The notes: generated from the sequence alone by a model not told the origin. DNA of 64,000 nt from Roseibium sp. MMSF_3544 (GCF_030732845.1 NZ_JASHKA010000025.1:1-64000); one strand, 5' to 3'. Shown: positions 44,701 through 53,396, numbered from the stretch's first letter. Translations and numbers: made by a program.

Positions 44701-45942
44701 ATGCCTCCTAAGCCCGCGTCAGATCCATTCACACAAGACGGCCCTTATGCCTGGTTCCGGCTGGCGATCTCGATTTTGCTAAGCACAATCGGCGGTGCGG
44801 GCATGTGGGTGGTTGTCATTGTGCTGCCGGACGTCCAGGCCGACTTCGGCGTCGACCGCGCGGGAGCGTCCATACCGTATACAGCGACCATGGCCGGGTT
44901 CGCGGTCGGCAACTACATTCTCGGGCGCTTCGTTGACAGGTACGGGATCGTGCCGCCCGTGATCGCATCTGCATTGTTTCTGGCAGCCGGGTTTTCGCTG
45001 GCGGCGGTCAGCCGCGACATCTGGCTGTTTACACTTGCTCAGGGCGTGTTGATCGGCCTTGGAACAGCGGCAACATTCGGCCCGCTGGTGGCCGATGTAT
45101 CGCACTGGTTCTTGAAACGCCGCGGTCTCGCGGTCGCCTGTGCCGCATCCGGCAACTATCTTGCCGGTGTCCTCTGGCCCTCTTTCGTGAAGTGGAGCCT
45201 GTTGACCAATGACTGGCGCGAAACCTACCTGTTGATCGCGGCAATATGCGTGATCACTATGGTTCCGCTGGCGCTGATCCTGAGACGTCCTCCACCGGAG
45301 GCAGCTCTTGCCGCGCAGCCTGCAGCTCTGGCCTTCGGGCAACAATCTACCGGACTGTCACCGACAGCGCTGCAAATCCTTCTGGTGATCGCCGGGCTCG
45401 GATGCTGTGTGGCCATGTCGATGCCGCAGGTCCACATCGTCGCTTATTGCGTTGATCTCGGCTACGGAATTGCGCCCGGAGCAGACATGATCGCGTTGAT
45501 GACGGGCGCGGGCGTGGTCAGCCGTCTTGTGTCCGGTTTCCTGGCCGACAAGATCGGCGGCGTCAGGACGCTCCTGATCGGGTCGGTTCTCCAGTGCGCA
45601 GCGCTGTTCTTGTACATACCCTTCAATGGCCTGGCATCGCTCTATCTGGTTTCTCTGATCTTCGGCCTTTCGCAAGGCGGTATCGTGCCGAGCTATGCCG
45701 TGATCGTGCGGGAATACCTGCCCGCAAAAGAAGCCGGCCAGCGGGTCGGACTGGTCATGATGTCGACAATCCTCGGCATGGCGCTCGGCGGCTGGCTGTC
45801 GGGTCTGATTTACGATCTGACAGGGTCCTATCAGGCAGCGTTCCTGAACGGCATTGCCTGGAACTTCCTGAACATGGCCGTCATGATTTTCATTCTGTTC
45901 AGCGGCCGCCGCGCTCGGCCCGCGACCGCAGCAGGAAGATGA
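44701..45942 (+). CDS. Major facilitator superfamily transporter
   Basis: 413 residues with 12 predicted helices. MFS loop 2-3 signature GRFVDRYGIVPPVIASALFL and the helix-4 region GLGTAATFGPLVADVSHWFL are visible, with the second half repeating the pattern (GFLADKIGGVRTLLIGSVLQ). It resembles the OFA/NarK-distant anion or organic-acid porter group. The substrate is unknown. Its last 44 bp overlap the 3' end of the convergent FecCD-type permease gene on the opposite strand. Confidence 0.9.
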   Translation: MPPKPASDPFTQDGPYAWFRLAISILLSTIGGAGMWVVVIVLPDVQADFGVDRAGASIPYTATMAGFAVGNYILGRFVDRYGIVPPVIASALFLAAGFSLAAVSRDIWLFTLAQGVLIGLGTAATFGPLVADVSHWFLKRRGLAVACAASGNYLAGVLWPSFVKWSLLTNDWRETYLLIAAICVITMVPLALILRRPPPEAALAAQPAALAFGQQSTGLSPTALQILLVIAGLGCCVAMSMPQVHIVAYCVDLGYGIAPGADMIALMTGAGVVSRLVSGFLADKIGGVRTLLIGSVLQCAALFLYIPFNGLASLYLVSLIFGLSQGGIVPSYAVIVREYLPAKEAGQRVGLVMMSTILGMALGGWLSGLIYDLTGSYQAAFLNGIAWNFLNMAVMIFILFSGRRARPATAAGR

Positions 45943-46990
45943 AGAAGACGCCGCCGATCAGGCCGGTCACGATGCCGATCGGCATGTCTTCCGGAGCCAT
46001 AAGCGTCCGCGCCAAAATGTCCGCCCAGATCAGGAAGATCGCCCCCAGTAGCAGACTGGCGGGCAGCACACGCGTGTAGTTGCCTCCGACCAGAAATCTG
46101 GCGATATGCGGGATCATGAGACCGACGAACCCGATGATCCCGGAAAAAGCCACCATGACCCCGGTGATCAGCGCGCCGACCACAAATACGGCCAGCCGGA
46201 AGCGCGCGACAGGAATGCCAAGCGTGGACGCTGTTTCATCACCGATCGTCATGGCATTGAGATCGGCCGCCTTGGCCAACAGATAAGGCACGGTCAGGAC
46301 GAGGATGCCCAGAGGAAACAAGAGATGGTTCCACTGCGCCAGACCGAGCCCGCCCAACATCCAGAAGACAACTGTATGGGTCGCACGCGGGTCGCCGAGG
46401 AAAATCAGAATGTTCGCAAAGGACATGATGATGAAGGAGACTGCGACACCTGCCAGCACCAGCCTGTCAGCGCTGGTTGCCGAGGCGAAATGGGTGATGC
46501 CGAGAACCACAAGCGTTGCCACGAGTGCTCCTGCAAAAGCCATCAATGGGACTGTCAGCAGTCCGAGGAAAAGACCGGTGTGCAAAAGAGCCAGAATGGC
46601 ACCCGCAGCACCACCGGACGAAATCCCCAACAGATGAGGATCGGCCAGCGGGTTGCGTGTCACCGACTGCAGCGCCGCCCCGACGATAGCGAGACCTGCG
46701 CCGACAAATCCGGCGAGCAAAGTGCGCGGAAGGCGAATGTCCCAGACAATCGCCTCCCTGCCCTTGGACCAGTTAACTTCAACAGCTCCTGGGACAATCT
46801 TGTTTGCAACGACCCCGAAAACCGTGCCGGCGGGAACGGAAATCGCACCGACGGACACGGCCACCACGACAGACACGATGAGAACCAGACCACCTGTCAG
46901 CAACATGAAGCCGAAGCCCCAGTTCGACGAACGGTTGCCAATTCCACGAACGCTGACTTGCGTGCTCTTTTCGTGCGGCCGTTGCAACAA
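45899..46990 (-). CDS. FecCD/BtuC-type ABC permease
   Basis: 363 residues from TTG 46990, close behind the binding-protein gene (stop 46994). It has about ten membrane helices typical of the FecCD/BtuC family: VNWSKGREAIVWDIRLPRTL, LAGFVGAGLAIVGAALQSVT, RNPLADPHLLGISSGGAAGA, and GIIGFVGLMIPHIARFLVGG. This is the transmembrane half of a cobalamin/siderophore importer. The upstream cobalamin riboswitch argues for B12 or a corrinoid. It overlaps the convergent MFS gene by 44 bp. Confidence 0.93.
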   Translation of the reverse strand: MLQRPHEKSTQVSVRGIGNRSSNWGFGFMLLTGGLVLIVSVVVAVSVGAISVPAGTVFGVVANKIVPGAVEVNWSKGREAIVWDIRLPRTLLAGFVGAGLAIVGAALQSVTRNPLADPHLLGISSGGAAGAILALLHTGLFLGLLTVPLMAFAGALVATLVVLGITHFASATSADRLVLAGVAVSFIIMSFANILIFLGDPRATHTVVFWMLGGLGLAQWNHLLFPLGILVLTVPYLLAKAADLNAMTIGDETASTLGIPVARFRLAVFVVGALITGVMVAFSGIIGFVGLMIPHIARFLVGGNYTRVLPASLLLGAIFLIWADILARTLMAPEDMPIGIVTGLIGGVFFIFLLRSRAERGGR

Positions 46991-46993
46991 GGT

Positions 46994-47929
46994 TCACTCT
47001 CCCCAGAAGGCTTCTGCGAGCTTCTTGACAGCCTTGATGTTGCGCGGTCCCGGTGTTGCTTCCACGTATTCAAGAGTGACGAACCTGTCGTTCTTGACCG
47101 CGTCGATCTCCGCCAGCGCCGGATTTTGCCTCATGAAATCGCGCTTCTGTTCCGCGGTAACGTTGCCGTAGTTCACGATCACCACGAATTCCGGGTCTTT
47201 TTCGACGACGGTTTCCCAGTCAATCTTGGCCCAGCTCTTGTCGAAATCATCGAGAACGTTGACGCCACCTGCTGCCTCGATCAGAGCTGTCGGCATCGCG
47301 TAGCGACCTGCTGTGAAGGGCTTGTCCTCACCACTGTCATAGACAAACACACGCAGTGGGTCGTCACCGGTTTTCAAAGCGGATTTGTAGCTTTCAAGGT
47401 CAGCCTTATAGCCTTCAACCAGGTCCTTCGCCCGGTCCTCAACCTCGAAGATCCTACCGAGGTTGAGCAGGTCGTTGTACATGTCCGCCATGGAAACCTT
47501 CGGCTTTTCGCCGATGTGAATGCAGGACTCGGTCAGCTCATAGACCTTGATGCCGAAGGGTTCCAGGGTTTCCGGCGTCACTTCGCCGCCCACCTTCATG
47601 CCGTAGTTCCAGCCGGCAAAGTAAAAGTCCGCATCGGCTCCGATCAGAACTTCCTTGGTGGGATATTTCGCGGACAGCTCGGGCAGCTCGGCAACGCCGT
47701 CGCGCATTTCCTCATCCAATGTCTTCCAGCCTGAAATCCCGGTATAGCCAACCATGTGATCCCGCAGGCCAAGAACAAGCATCATTTCTGTCAGATTGAC
47801 GTCGTTGGATATGGCCGCCTTGGGCGGTGCGTCGAACGACACTTCTCGGTCGCAACTTTGAACGGTCGTTTCTGCAAGAGCGGATCCTGCAAAAAGTGAG
47901 GCCGCAAGGCCAAGGGCGATGTGTTTCAT
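46994..47929 (-). CDS. BtuF/FecB-type periplasmic binding protein
   Basis: 311 residues with a signal peptide (ALGLAASLFAGSALA). A type III (helical backbone) binding protein of the BtuF/FecB/FhuD class: AISNDVNLTEMMLVLGLRDH, ASADADFY-like lobes around VLIGADADFYFAGWNYGMKV and a second lobe with PTALIEAAGGVNVLDDFDKS. The start ATG has GGAGAG upstream. It delivers the ligand to the adjacent permease. Ligand is uncertain, but corrinoid fits the riboswitch. Confidence 0.92.
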   Translation of the reverse strand: MKHIALGLAASLFAGSALAETTVQSCDREVSFDAPPKAAISNDVNLTEMMLVLGLRDHMVGYTGISGWKTLDEEMRDGVAELPELSAKYPTKEVLIGADADFYFAGWNYGMKVGGEVTPETLEPFGIKVYELTESCIHIGEKPKVSMADMYNDLLNLGRIFEVEDRAKDLVEGYKADLESYKSALKTGDDPLRVFVYDSGEDKPFTAGRYAMPTALIEAAGGVNVLDDFDKSWAKIDWETVVEKDPEFVVIVNYGNVTAEQKRDFMRQNPALAEIDAVKNDRFVTLEYVEATPGPRNIKAVKKLAEAFWGE

Positions 47930-47944
47930 GAAACTCTCCAGTGT

Positions 47945-48718
47945 CTAAAGATGGAAGGTAAGGTGCGGTTGTTCGCTCGGCGCGAGCTGTTCAAGATGCG
48001 CCTGGACGGAGTAGGCCTTCTCGATATGCGACGGTGTCAGCACGTCTTCAGGTTCCCCGAAGGCGACCATTGCGCCCCGGTGGAGCAGCAGCACACGATC
48101 GCAGACGCGGCCCGCGAGATTAAGGTCATGCAGGCTCGTGACGATGGTGATGTTGAGGCTGCTGATCAGAGCAACAATCTCCAATTGATGCCGGATATCG
48201 AGATGATTGGTCGGCTCATCCAGAACGAGCAGTTGCGGCTCCTGTGCCAGGGCGCGTGCCACCATGACCCGCTGGCGCTCACCTCCTGACAACGTTCCAA
48301 AGGATCGCGCAGCAAGCGGCAACAGTCCCATTCGGTCCAGTGCACCTTCCGTGATTTCCAGGTCACGGTTGCCGTTACCGGCAAAGCCGGACCCGTGCGG
48401 GCGCCGTCCGAGTGCGACGATCTCCCAAACGGTCAGAGCAAAATCAGTCGGCTGCTCCTGCAAAACGGCAGCAACTTTTCTCGCCGCTGATCTTGCAGAC
48501 ATTTTCCAGATATCCTCACCGTCCAGGAGGATCGAACCGGTGCTTGGTTTGTGGAACCGGTAGAGAAGACGCAGCAGCGTGGACTTGCCGGCACCATTTG
48601 CCCCGGCCAATCCCAGAACCTGTCCGGCCGGAAGGTCAAAGCTTGCCGGATGCAGGATCGTTTCGCCCTGCCCGGCTTTCCAGCTGGCCTGCCTGACCGA
48701 AAGCGTCGCGCCGCTCAT
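47945..48718 (-). CDS. BtuD/FecE-type ABC ATP-binding protein
   Basis: 257 residues from ATG 48718, which overlaps the DUF1636 stop (ATGA); the frame is open further up but without need. Walker A GLAGANGAGKSTLLRLL, signature LSGGERQRVMVARALAQEP and Walker B QLLVLDEPTNHLDIRHQLEI are intact. It powers the adjacent BtuCF-like components. All four genes of this cluster run in one direction with short gaps or overlaps. Confidence 0.95.
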   Translation of the reverse strand: MSGATLSVRQASWKAGQGETILHPASFDLPAGQVLGLAGANGAGKSTLLRLLYRFHKPSTGSILLDGEDIWKMSARSAARKVAAVLQEQPTDFALTVWEIVALGRRPHGSGFAGNGNRDLEITEGALDRMGLLPLAARSFGTLSGGERQRVMVARALAQEPQLLVLDEPTNHLDIRHQLEIVALISSLNITIVTSLHDLNLAGRVCDRVLLLHRGAMVAFGEPEDVLTPSHIEKAYSVQAHLEQLAPSEQPHLTFHL

Positions 48719-49119
48719 GAGACGGCTGCCTCGTTCGCTTCCGCGACGATAATCGCCGCGGGAATGCGAGCCAAAGCTGTCCGGCTGAGCTTGCCGGGTC
48801 GATCGCCGGAGTTGCACCAGCCGTCATCGAGTTCCCTGTATTGCAGGGCAAACGCGACCAGATCGTCTATGTCCGCTTCCGGATCAATATCACCGAAGAG
48901 ATATGTCGCCTTCGCATTCGCACGATAGGCGACCGTGCAAGGACGGGAACAGCCAGCCATACATGCGATGCCCGAAACTTCGAAGTCGTCCCCTGTCAAT
49001 GGCAAGGCGGTTTTCAAGGCTTCCTGCAAGGTTTTGATCAGCTGGTAACCCGGCCGGCAATTCGTGCCTTTGTGGCGGCATGAAGTGCAGACAAAGATCT
49101 TGTGTGTTTCAGCGCTCAT
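48715..49119 (-). CDS. DUF1636 family metal-binding-type protein
   Basis: About 134 residues from ATG 49119; the frame is open 24 codons further up, but those codons encode no conserved sequence. The cysteine pattern is VCTSCRHKGTNC, then SGIACMAGCSRPCTVAYRA, resembling a thioredoxin-like [2Fe-2S] ferredoxin or metallochaperone fold, and YLFGDIDPEADIDDLVAFAL. DUF1636 genes are often found with cobalamin-related ABC importers. It overlaps the ATPase gene by 4 bp. A role in corrinoid or metal handling is plausible but unproven. Confidence 0.87.
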   Translation of the reverse strand: MSAETHKIFVCTSCRHKGTNCRPGYQLIKTLQEALKTALPLTGDDFEVSGIACMAGCSRPCTVAYRANAKATYLFGDIDPEADIDDLVAFALQYRELDDGWCNSGDRPGKLSRTALARIPAAIIVAEANEAAVS

Positions 49120-49242
49120 CCGGCAGCCCCCGGCGTTTGCGTTCCAATCCACCCATATGGTTCGCTTCGCCCCTCGAAATTGGTCCGGCACTTAGGTCCG
49201 GACTTTCTGCAGCCCCCGACAGATTGGAGGAATTCGATTTTT

Positions 49243-49260
49243 GTAATGTTATTACATTAC
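49243..49260. promoter_or_regulatory. Zur-like palindrome upstream of the DUF1636 gene
   Basis: GTAATGTTATTACATTAC, whose outer arms GTAATG/CATTAC are perfectly inverted (TGTAATG/CATTACA with one more base each side). It differs at a single central base from an ideal GTAATGTTATAACATTAC palindrome, which resembles alphaproteobacterial Zur sites as I know them. It lies about 125 bp upstream of the DUF1636 start. The assignment to Zur is inference. Confidence 0.45.
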
Positions 49261-49364
49261 ATTTCTTGTTCGATGCAACACCCGGCATGGTGCCGTTCGG
49301 GCACATCGCTCGCGCAGCACGCTCGCTAAGGCTCCTGGCTTTGGCTAAAAAAAGAGGAGTAAAT

Positions 49365-49466
49365 TCAGTCTGTTCGTCTTGTATCCGGTTCATATCGCCC
49401 TCCGCGATTGCGCGGGGCGTTGAAGAACCGAATGTCGAACTGTGTCAGCTTATGCCGATTTGCCAT
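49365..49466 (-). CDS. Possible 33-codon leader ORF behind the riboswitch
   Basis: A 33-residue frame starting at ATG 49466 (MANRHKLTQFDIRFF...). It has GGAGGAG eight bases upstream, one of the best ribosome sites in the area, and starts about 45 bases after the riboswitch core. The sequence CCGGA...TCCGG just before it could form a hairpin covering that ribosome site. The peptide is basic with no recognised family. It may be a leader peptide, a real small protein or chance. Confidence 0.3.
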   Translation of the reverse strand: MANRHKLTQFDIRFFNAPRNRGGRYEPDTRRTD

Positions 49467-49509
49467 CTCATCCGCTCCTCCGGAACACCCCGTCCGGGTT
49501 GAAGTTGAA

Positions 49510-49695
49510 AGTGCAATGGCAGGTCTCCTGACTTGCGGGTCATCGCTAGCCTGATCCTTCCCGGGGGCATTCCCAGTGGCGCTTTCAGGTTCGCTTACCG
49601 CTCACAGTTGCGGGGGCAGTCACGGATTTGGTGCCTTCTGGCTACGCCTCACCGTGTTCCCTTTTAATCTCGATCCGGCTCCGGATTCGAGAACC
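49510..49695 (-). ncRNA. Cobalamin (B12) riboswitch
   Basis: Read on the minus strand, the core landmarks occur in order: AAAAGGGAACACGGTG, GACTGCCCCCGCAACTGT, GCCACTGGGAATGCCCCCGG, GGGAAGG and the B12 box GTCAGGAGACCTGCC (49518-49532). This is the conserved AdoCbl aptamer. A TTGACA -35-like element lies upstream at 49728-49733. It faces the DUF1636-ABC genes about 390 bases away. Such switches repress B12 import or synthesis genes when cobalamin is abundant. Confidence 0.93.
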
Positions 49696-49824
49696 ATCTC
49701 ATCTTGTGTGACGAAATCGAGGTCGATTGTCAACGGAGTTTCAGTCACCCCTTTCGTTGGAGCGCGGACCGGGCCCTTAACGCACCGGCAGGCATATACC
49801 TGTCGCAGCGCTCACTCTTCGCCG

Positions 49825-51456
49825 TTATGCAGTGACCCTTCCGGATCTGCGCTGCTCCTCAAGAAATGGAGCGAGAAGTTCCACCTGAGCGCGGCCCAAA
49901 GAACCGTATGCCTTGCCCGTTTCGCCAAAGAGCCAGATCAAACGCTCACACACATTCATCGCATTGAGCAGATGCTCCCTGTCTTGCGGCTTCAGGAGAT
50001 GTTCACCCTGGAGATAGGCAAGCCTGATCGTGTTGATGCCGTTCCCTTCCTTGGACGTCAGTCTCAACAGAACCTCAATGTCATGTTCATCGCGCCGCCG
50101 TGCCACCGAAATCAGGACAGCAAGAATGGCGTCCAACCCTTCGACCACCGAATCCGAAAAAGAGAGGTCCGGCCTTTTCCGGCGCAAACAGGCGAGCTCG
50201 GCACCAAGTTCTTCAAGGGCATCGCGCATTGCCCCGATGGCGTAGTGAACCCGCATGAGCATGTCGATACGCTCGTAGTCCTCGATGCTCAGTGAGCGCC
50301 GGGAGGCAGCGTCGTTCAGCGCCTCAAGAATGACTTTTCTCAACAATTCAGCTGCGTCGAGATGTTCTCGCAATTTCTTGACGTCGCGACTTTGTCGCAA
50401 CGCTTCAAATCCGGTCGAGATCAGGTCGAGCAATCGTTTGGTTTCAAGGTCCACCAGCCGAAGCGCAATGGCAGGCTGGTCAGGTGCTGAAGAAGCGAGA
50501 TACTTGGCTTTTGCTCCGAGTTCCGAGCGCGTCTCGGGACTGATCTTTCTGAGAAGACTGGCAGTCGGTCCGAGCAGAACCAGGAACAAGGGAACGGGAA
50601 ATGCGTTAAAGAACGCGTAGGCCAATGCTGCTTGCGTGCCAGCATTTTCGCTCAGCGCCGATACGAAGGCGATCACCAACGGCGCCCCGGTGAACAGCTC
50701 TACGTAAAACAGCGGCACCAATATCAGTGCGGCAACCAGATTGAATCCGAACTTGTAAAGTGCCACCTGCCGCTGCACCCCGGACAGGTTTGCCGAGAGC
50801 ACCATCATCAGCAGCGACCCGCCGATATTCGCGCCATAAACGAACATGACGCCGTCTTGAAGCCCCATCAGCCCTGACTGAAGAAACACAATCATGACAG
50901 CCGTTACGGCGACCGAAGATTGCGCAAAGAAGGTTAGAGCTGCACCGGCGAAAAACGCCAACAAGGGAGATCCTGCGGACGATTCCACGAAACGCGCGAA
51001 CCAGTCGGTCGCCTCCAGCTGCGACGCTCCGTCCCGCATGATCTGCATGCCGAGAAAAAGCAGTCCCACGCTGATTGCAGCCCCGGTGACACGCTCCCGG
51101 TTTTGTGCACTGAAGGCATAGAGCAAACCTGCCACGCCGATCAGCAGCAAGACGGCAATGCGAATATCCATGGTCAGAAAGAGAACGACCAGCCCTGCCC
51201 CGACATTTGCACCCAGAACGACGGGTTGCGCCTGCTTCAGTGTCATCATGCCTGCACGCACAAGACCGACAAGCAGGAAAACAAGCGCGGATCCGCTCTG
51301 TGTCATGACAATCATGACCGCGCCGACGAGCATTGCAGCCGGCGTGGTCGAAGTGAGCTTTGCGATGCGCTGCCTCAGCCGTTGATCGGCCAGGCGCTTG
51401 AGATTGACGCAAAGAAAATGCATGGCGAAGAAAAACAGGCCAAGCCCCGCAAACAT
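49825..51456 (-). CDS. Na/Pi cotransporter family protein with PhoU-like C-terminus
   Basis: 543 residues. The N-terminal half is an NptA/PiT-like Na/phosphate symporter with two repeated halves, each with a QSGSA/QSS motif (AVMIVMTQSGSALVFLLVGL and AALTFFAQSSVAVTAVMIVF). The C-terminal 210 residues are helical and PhoU-like (LVDLETKRLLDLISTGFEAL, IDMLMRVHYAIGAMRDALEE). I start at ATG 51456; a CTG at 51489 would overlap the STAS gene. The upstream STAS gene ends 29 bp before. Phosphate uptake regulated through the PhoU part is likely. Confidence 0.9.
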   Translation of the reverse strand: MFAGLGLFFFAMHFLCVNLKRLADQRLRQRIAKLTSTTPAAMLVGAVMIVMTQSGSALVFLLVGLVRAGMMTLKQAQPVVLGANVGAGLVVLFLTMDIRIAVLLLIGVAGLLYAFSAQNRERVTGAAISVGLLFLGMQIMRDGASQLEATDWFARFVESSAGSPLLAFFAGAALTFFAQSSVAVTAVMIVFLQSGLMGLQDGVMFVYGANIGGSLLMMVLSANLSGVQRQVALYKFGFNLVAALILVPLFYVELFTGAPLVIAFVSALSENAGTQAALAYAFFNAFPVPLFLVLLGPTASLLRKISPETRSELGAKAKYLASSAPDQPAIALRLVDLETKRLLDLISTGFEALRQSRDVKKLREHLDAAELLRKVILEALNDAASRRSLSIEDYERIDMLMRVHYAIGAMRDALEELGAELACLRRKRPDLSFSDSVVEGLDAILAVLISVARRRDEHDIEVLLRLTSKEGNGINTIRLAYLQGEHLLKPQDREHLLNAMNVCERLIWLFGETGKAYGSLGRAQVELLAPFLEEQRRSGRVTA

Positions 51457-51485
51457 CGTTGCGGCGATCTGAAAACCATCCTGTG

Positions 51486-51821
51486 TCAGCGGACTTCTCC
51501 GCGTGCACTAATTTCGTCGCTGTGGATTTCCAGGATCGAAACGAACCCGGACACTTCAAAAACTTCCCGGGTCCGGCCCGACAGTCCGAAAAGGCAGAGT
51601 CTGTCAGCACCACCGCTCAGCCGCTTGGCGACAGCAAGCAGTACACCAAGTGCTGCTCCTGCAAGAAAGGTCACTCTTTGCATGTCGATCAGGAGTTTGA
51701 CCGGCGTGCTGTCGATCAGGCTGAAAAGAAGTTCTTCAAACTCTGGAATTGTTTCTTTATCCATTCGGCCAGTGGGCCTGAGTATGCAAATGTCATTTTC
51801 CTTATAAATTTCAAAATTCAT
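51486..51821 (-). CDS. STAS domain protein without the usual phospho-serine
   Basis: 111 residues forming a single STAS domain: ICILRPTGRMDKETIPEFEE, VKLLIDMQRVTFLAGAALGV, LCLFGLSGRTREVFEVSGFV. In SpoIIAA-type anti-sigma antagonists the helix after DMQRVTF has a D-S-S/T-G-L sequence with a phosphorylated serine; here it reads LAGAALG, so no acceptor is present. It is thus more likely a constitutive or structural STAS. It lies 29 bp upstream of the Na/Pi gene in the same direction. Confidence 0.87.
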   Translation of the reverse strand: MNFEIYKENDICILRPTGRMDKETIPEFEELLFSLIDSTPVKLLIDMQRVTFLAGAALGVLLAVAKRLSGGADRLCLFGLSGRTREVFEVSGFVSILEIHSDEISARGEVR

Positions 51822-52154
51822 TCCGGATCTCCAAAAGGACAGCTGAATAGCCGGGAGAGTCGTCTTTATAGTTATAAATTCAGGATCGCTTCATCAGACC
51901 GGAAAAAACAATTGGCTCGATTTCAGCGACGGTTTTTGTTGCTATTCAATAATCAATAAGTATCTGGTTATTCGAGGGTCTCCTAAAATTGAGATCCTCG
52001 ATTCACGTAGCGTAATCTATTCAATTTCCGTTGTCATCCATTATCTCCACCAGACCTTCAGAGGTCAAAAAGTGACACCTGTCGGACTTGTTCTGGGTTC
52101 GAACCGGCCATGCTGGTAAACTGTCTGCGGAGAAGGAACGTGGAGTAAAGACAA
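51822..52154. other. Intergenic region with a hairpin, no gene seen
   Basis: 333 bp, somewhat AT-rich, between divergent genes. It contains a 10-bp stem CGAGGGTCTC / GAGATCCTCG (51973-52000) with one G-T wobble and an 8-base loop. No T run follows, so termination is not implied. Two promoters should be located here. Confidence 0.55.
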
Positions 52155-52580
52155 ATGTCGGGACAGCAAAACAGAGGCGGTTTTTCAGGACCGCTCCAGA
52201 CGGTCTTTCAGGATTTCATGTTCGACTGGGTGTTTGAACCGAAGAAAAGCCCGCAGGAAGTCATGGACACCTATTTCACGCCTGACTTTTCAGCGGAAAT
52301 CGACGGGCACCGCCTGTCGCGCGATGTGTTTCAAAGCCGCATCAACCGGATGCGGGAAGACGCGGACGTCGAGGAACAGGACTTCGTGGAGATGATGGAG
52401 GATGGCGACAGGCTCTTCAGTATGCATTACACGCGCGGCAAGTCGCTGGTCACCGGCCAGAAGTTCGAAACGCGTGCCATTGCTTTCTTTAATTTCGAAG
52501 GCAAACGGATCAAGAAAGCGTACTTGAACAGCGTCACGCATGGCGATCCGCGCGATGCGGATTTCGCGTCACGAAGCTAA
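52155..52580 (+). CDS. NTF2/SnoaL-like fold protein
   Basis: 141 residues with the layout of a small NTF2-like alpha+beta barrel: SPQEVMDTYFTPDFSAEIDG, LSRDVFQSRINRMREDADVE, LFSMHYTRGKSL, then AIAFFNFEGKRIKKAYLNSV. Such folds include small isomerases and orphan binding proteins. I see no active-site signature. It is alone on this strand and converges with the alpha/beta hydrolase gene. Confidence 0.75.
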   Translation: MSGQQNRGGFSGPLQTVFQDFMFDWVFEPKKSPQEVMDTYFTPDFSAEIDGHRLSRDVFQSRINRMREDADVEEQDFVEMMEDGDRLFSMHYTRGKSLVTGQKFETRAIAFFNFEGKRIKKAYLNSVTHGDPRDADFASRS

Positions 52581-52589
52581 GGCGAATTC

Positions 52590-53396
52590 TCAGCCGCTAT
52601 TGGCAGCCAGAAAGCCGGATAGAAGCTCGGCGCATTCGCTTGGATGCGTGCTGATCAGAAAGTGGCTTGCGCCTTCGACCACTTCCTGACGTGACTTTGG
52701 CAGGCCCTCGTCGAGCACGCCGCTGATCACCACCATTGCCGGGTTGGCAAGTCCACCACGCACGATCAGGACAGGTATGCCCAAGCGCGAGAGATCTTGT
52801 CGCGTGAGCGTAAATCCGAAGCAGGTGTGCCAGTCCAACACGTTTGCAGCCGCCGTTTGCCTGCAATAGTCCTGAACACTCTCAGGAAGCGCTGCAAACG
52901 AGCCGGTGCCACCCCAGAAGTCGATAATGCGCGCAGCCGCATCCCGCTCGCCTGCGTCATGTGCCTCTTCAAAGTCGGCCGCCATGCGCTGAACGCTTTC
53001 ATACAGGTCGATGTCACCATGCTCGCGCATGAGATTGAGTGGATTGGCCTCGAAGGTCGCGAGACTGCGCACATCGATCCGGCCGCTTAATGCCGCCGCC
53101 AGCGCAACCGTCCCGCCGAAGGAATGCCCGACGAGATGAATTGGCGAACCGATCCTTTGAGCAGCCATTTCGATCACGGCCACTTCGTGCGCGATATCAA
53201 AATCGTCGCCACTTCGCGTTTCTGAAGTTTCCCCATACCCGCAAATACTGGTGCCGATGCAGCGATACCCATCGGGCAGACATTTCTGCATGGACCGCCA
53301 GGCAACGGACGTGCTGAAAGAACCCGGCACGAAGAGAACCGGGGCTCCGGATCCAGTTTCGTAATACTCAATTTTCCGGTCAGGACTGTCGGTCAC
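52590..53396 (-). CDS. Alpha/beta-fold hydrolase
   Basis: 268 residues starting at GTG 53396. The oxyanion/HG-type strand GSGAPVLFVPGSFSTSVAWR, the nucleophile elbow LVGHSFGGTVALAAAL with Ser near residue 91, the acid region PVLIVRGGLANPAMVVISGV, and a histidine in VEGASHFLISTHPSE near residue 245 complete the triad. No signal peptide. The substrate is unknown; short-chain esters or lactones are typical. Confidence 0.9.
   Translation of the reverse strand: MTDSPDRKIEYYETGSGAPVLFVPGSFSTSVAWRSMQKCLPDGYRCIGTSICGYGETSETRSGDDFDIAHEVAVIEMAAQRIGSPIHLVGHSFGGTVALAAALSGRIDVRSLATFEANPLNLMREHGDIDLYESVQRMAADFEEAHDAGERDAAARIIDFWGGTGSFAALPESVQDYCRQTAAANVLDWHTCFGFTLTRQDLSRLGIPVLIVRGGLANPAMVVISGVLDEGLPKSRQEVVEGASHFLISTHPSECAELLSGFLAANSG

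Noticed and set aside
46106-47734. 542-codon open frame on the plus strand
   Set aside because: It spans two well supported ABC genes on the other strand, including their gap, with low-complexity composition; a coding shadow.
49109-49393. 94-codon minus-strand frame upstream of DUF1636
   Set aside because: It runs through the palindrome and into the DUF1636 start without a ribosome site; the sequence is not protein-like in composition.
52090-52120. GGGTTCGAACC resembling a tRNA T-arm
   Set aside because: The flanking bases do not form a T stem and no acceptor or anticodon arm can be folded around it.
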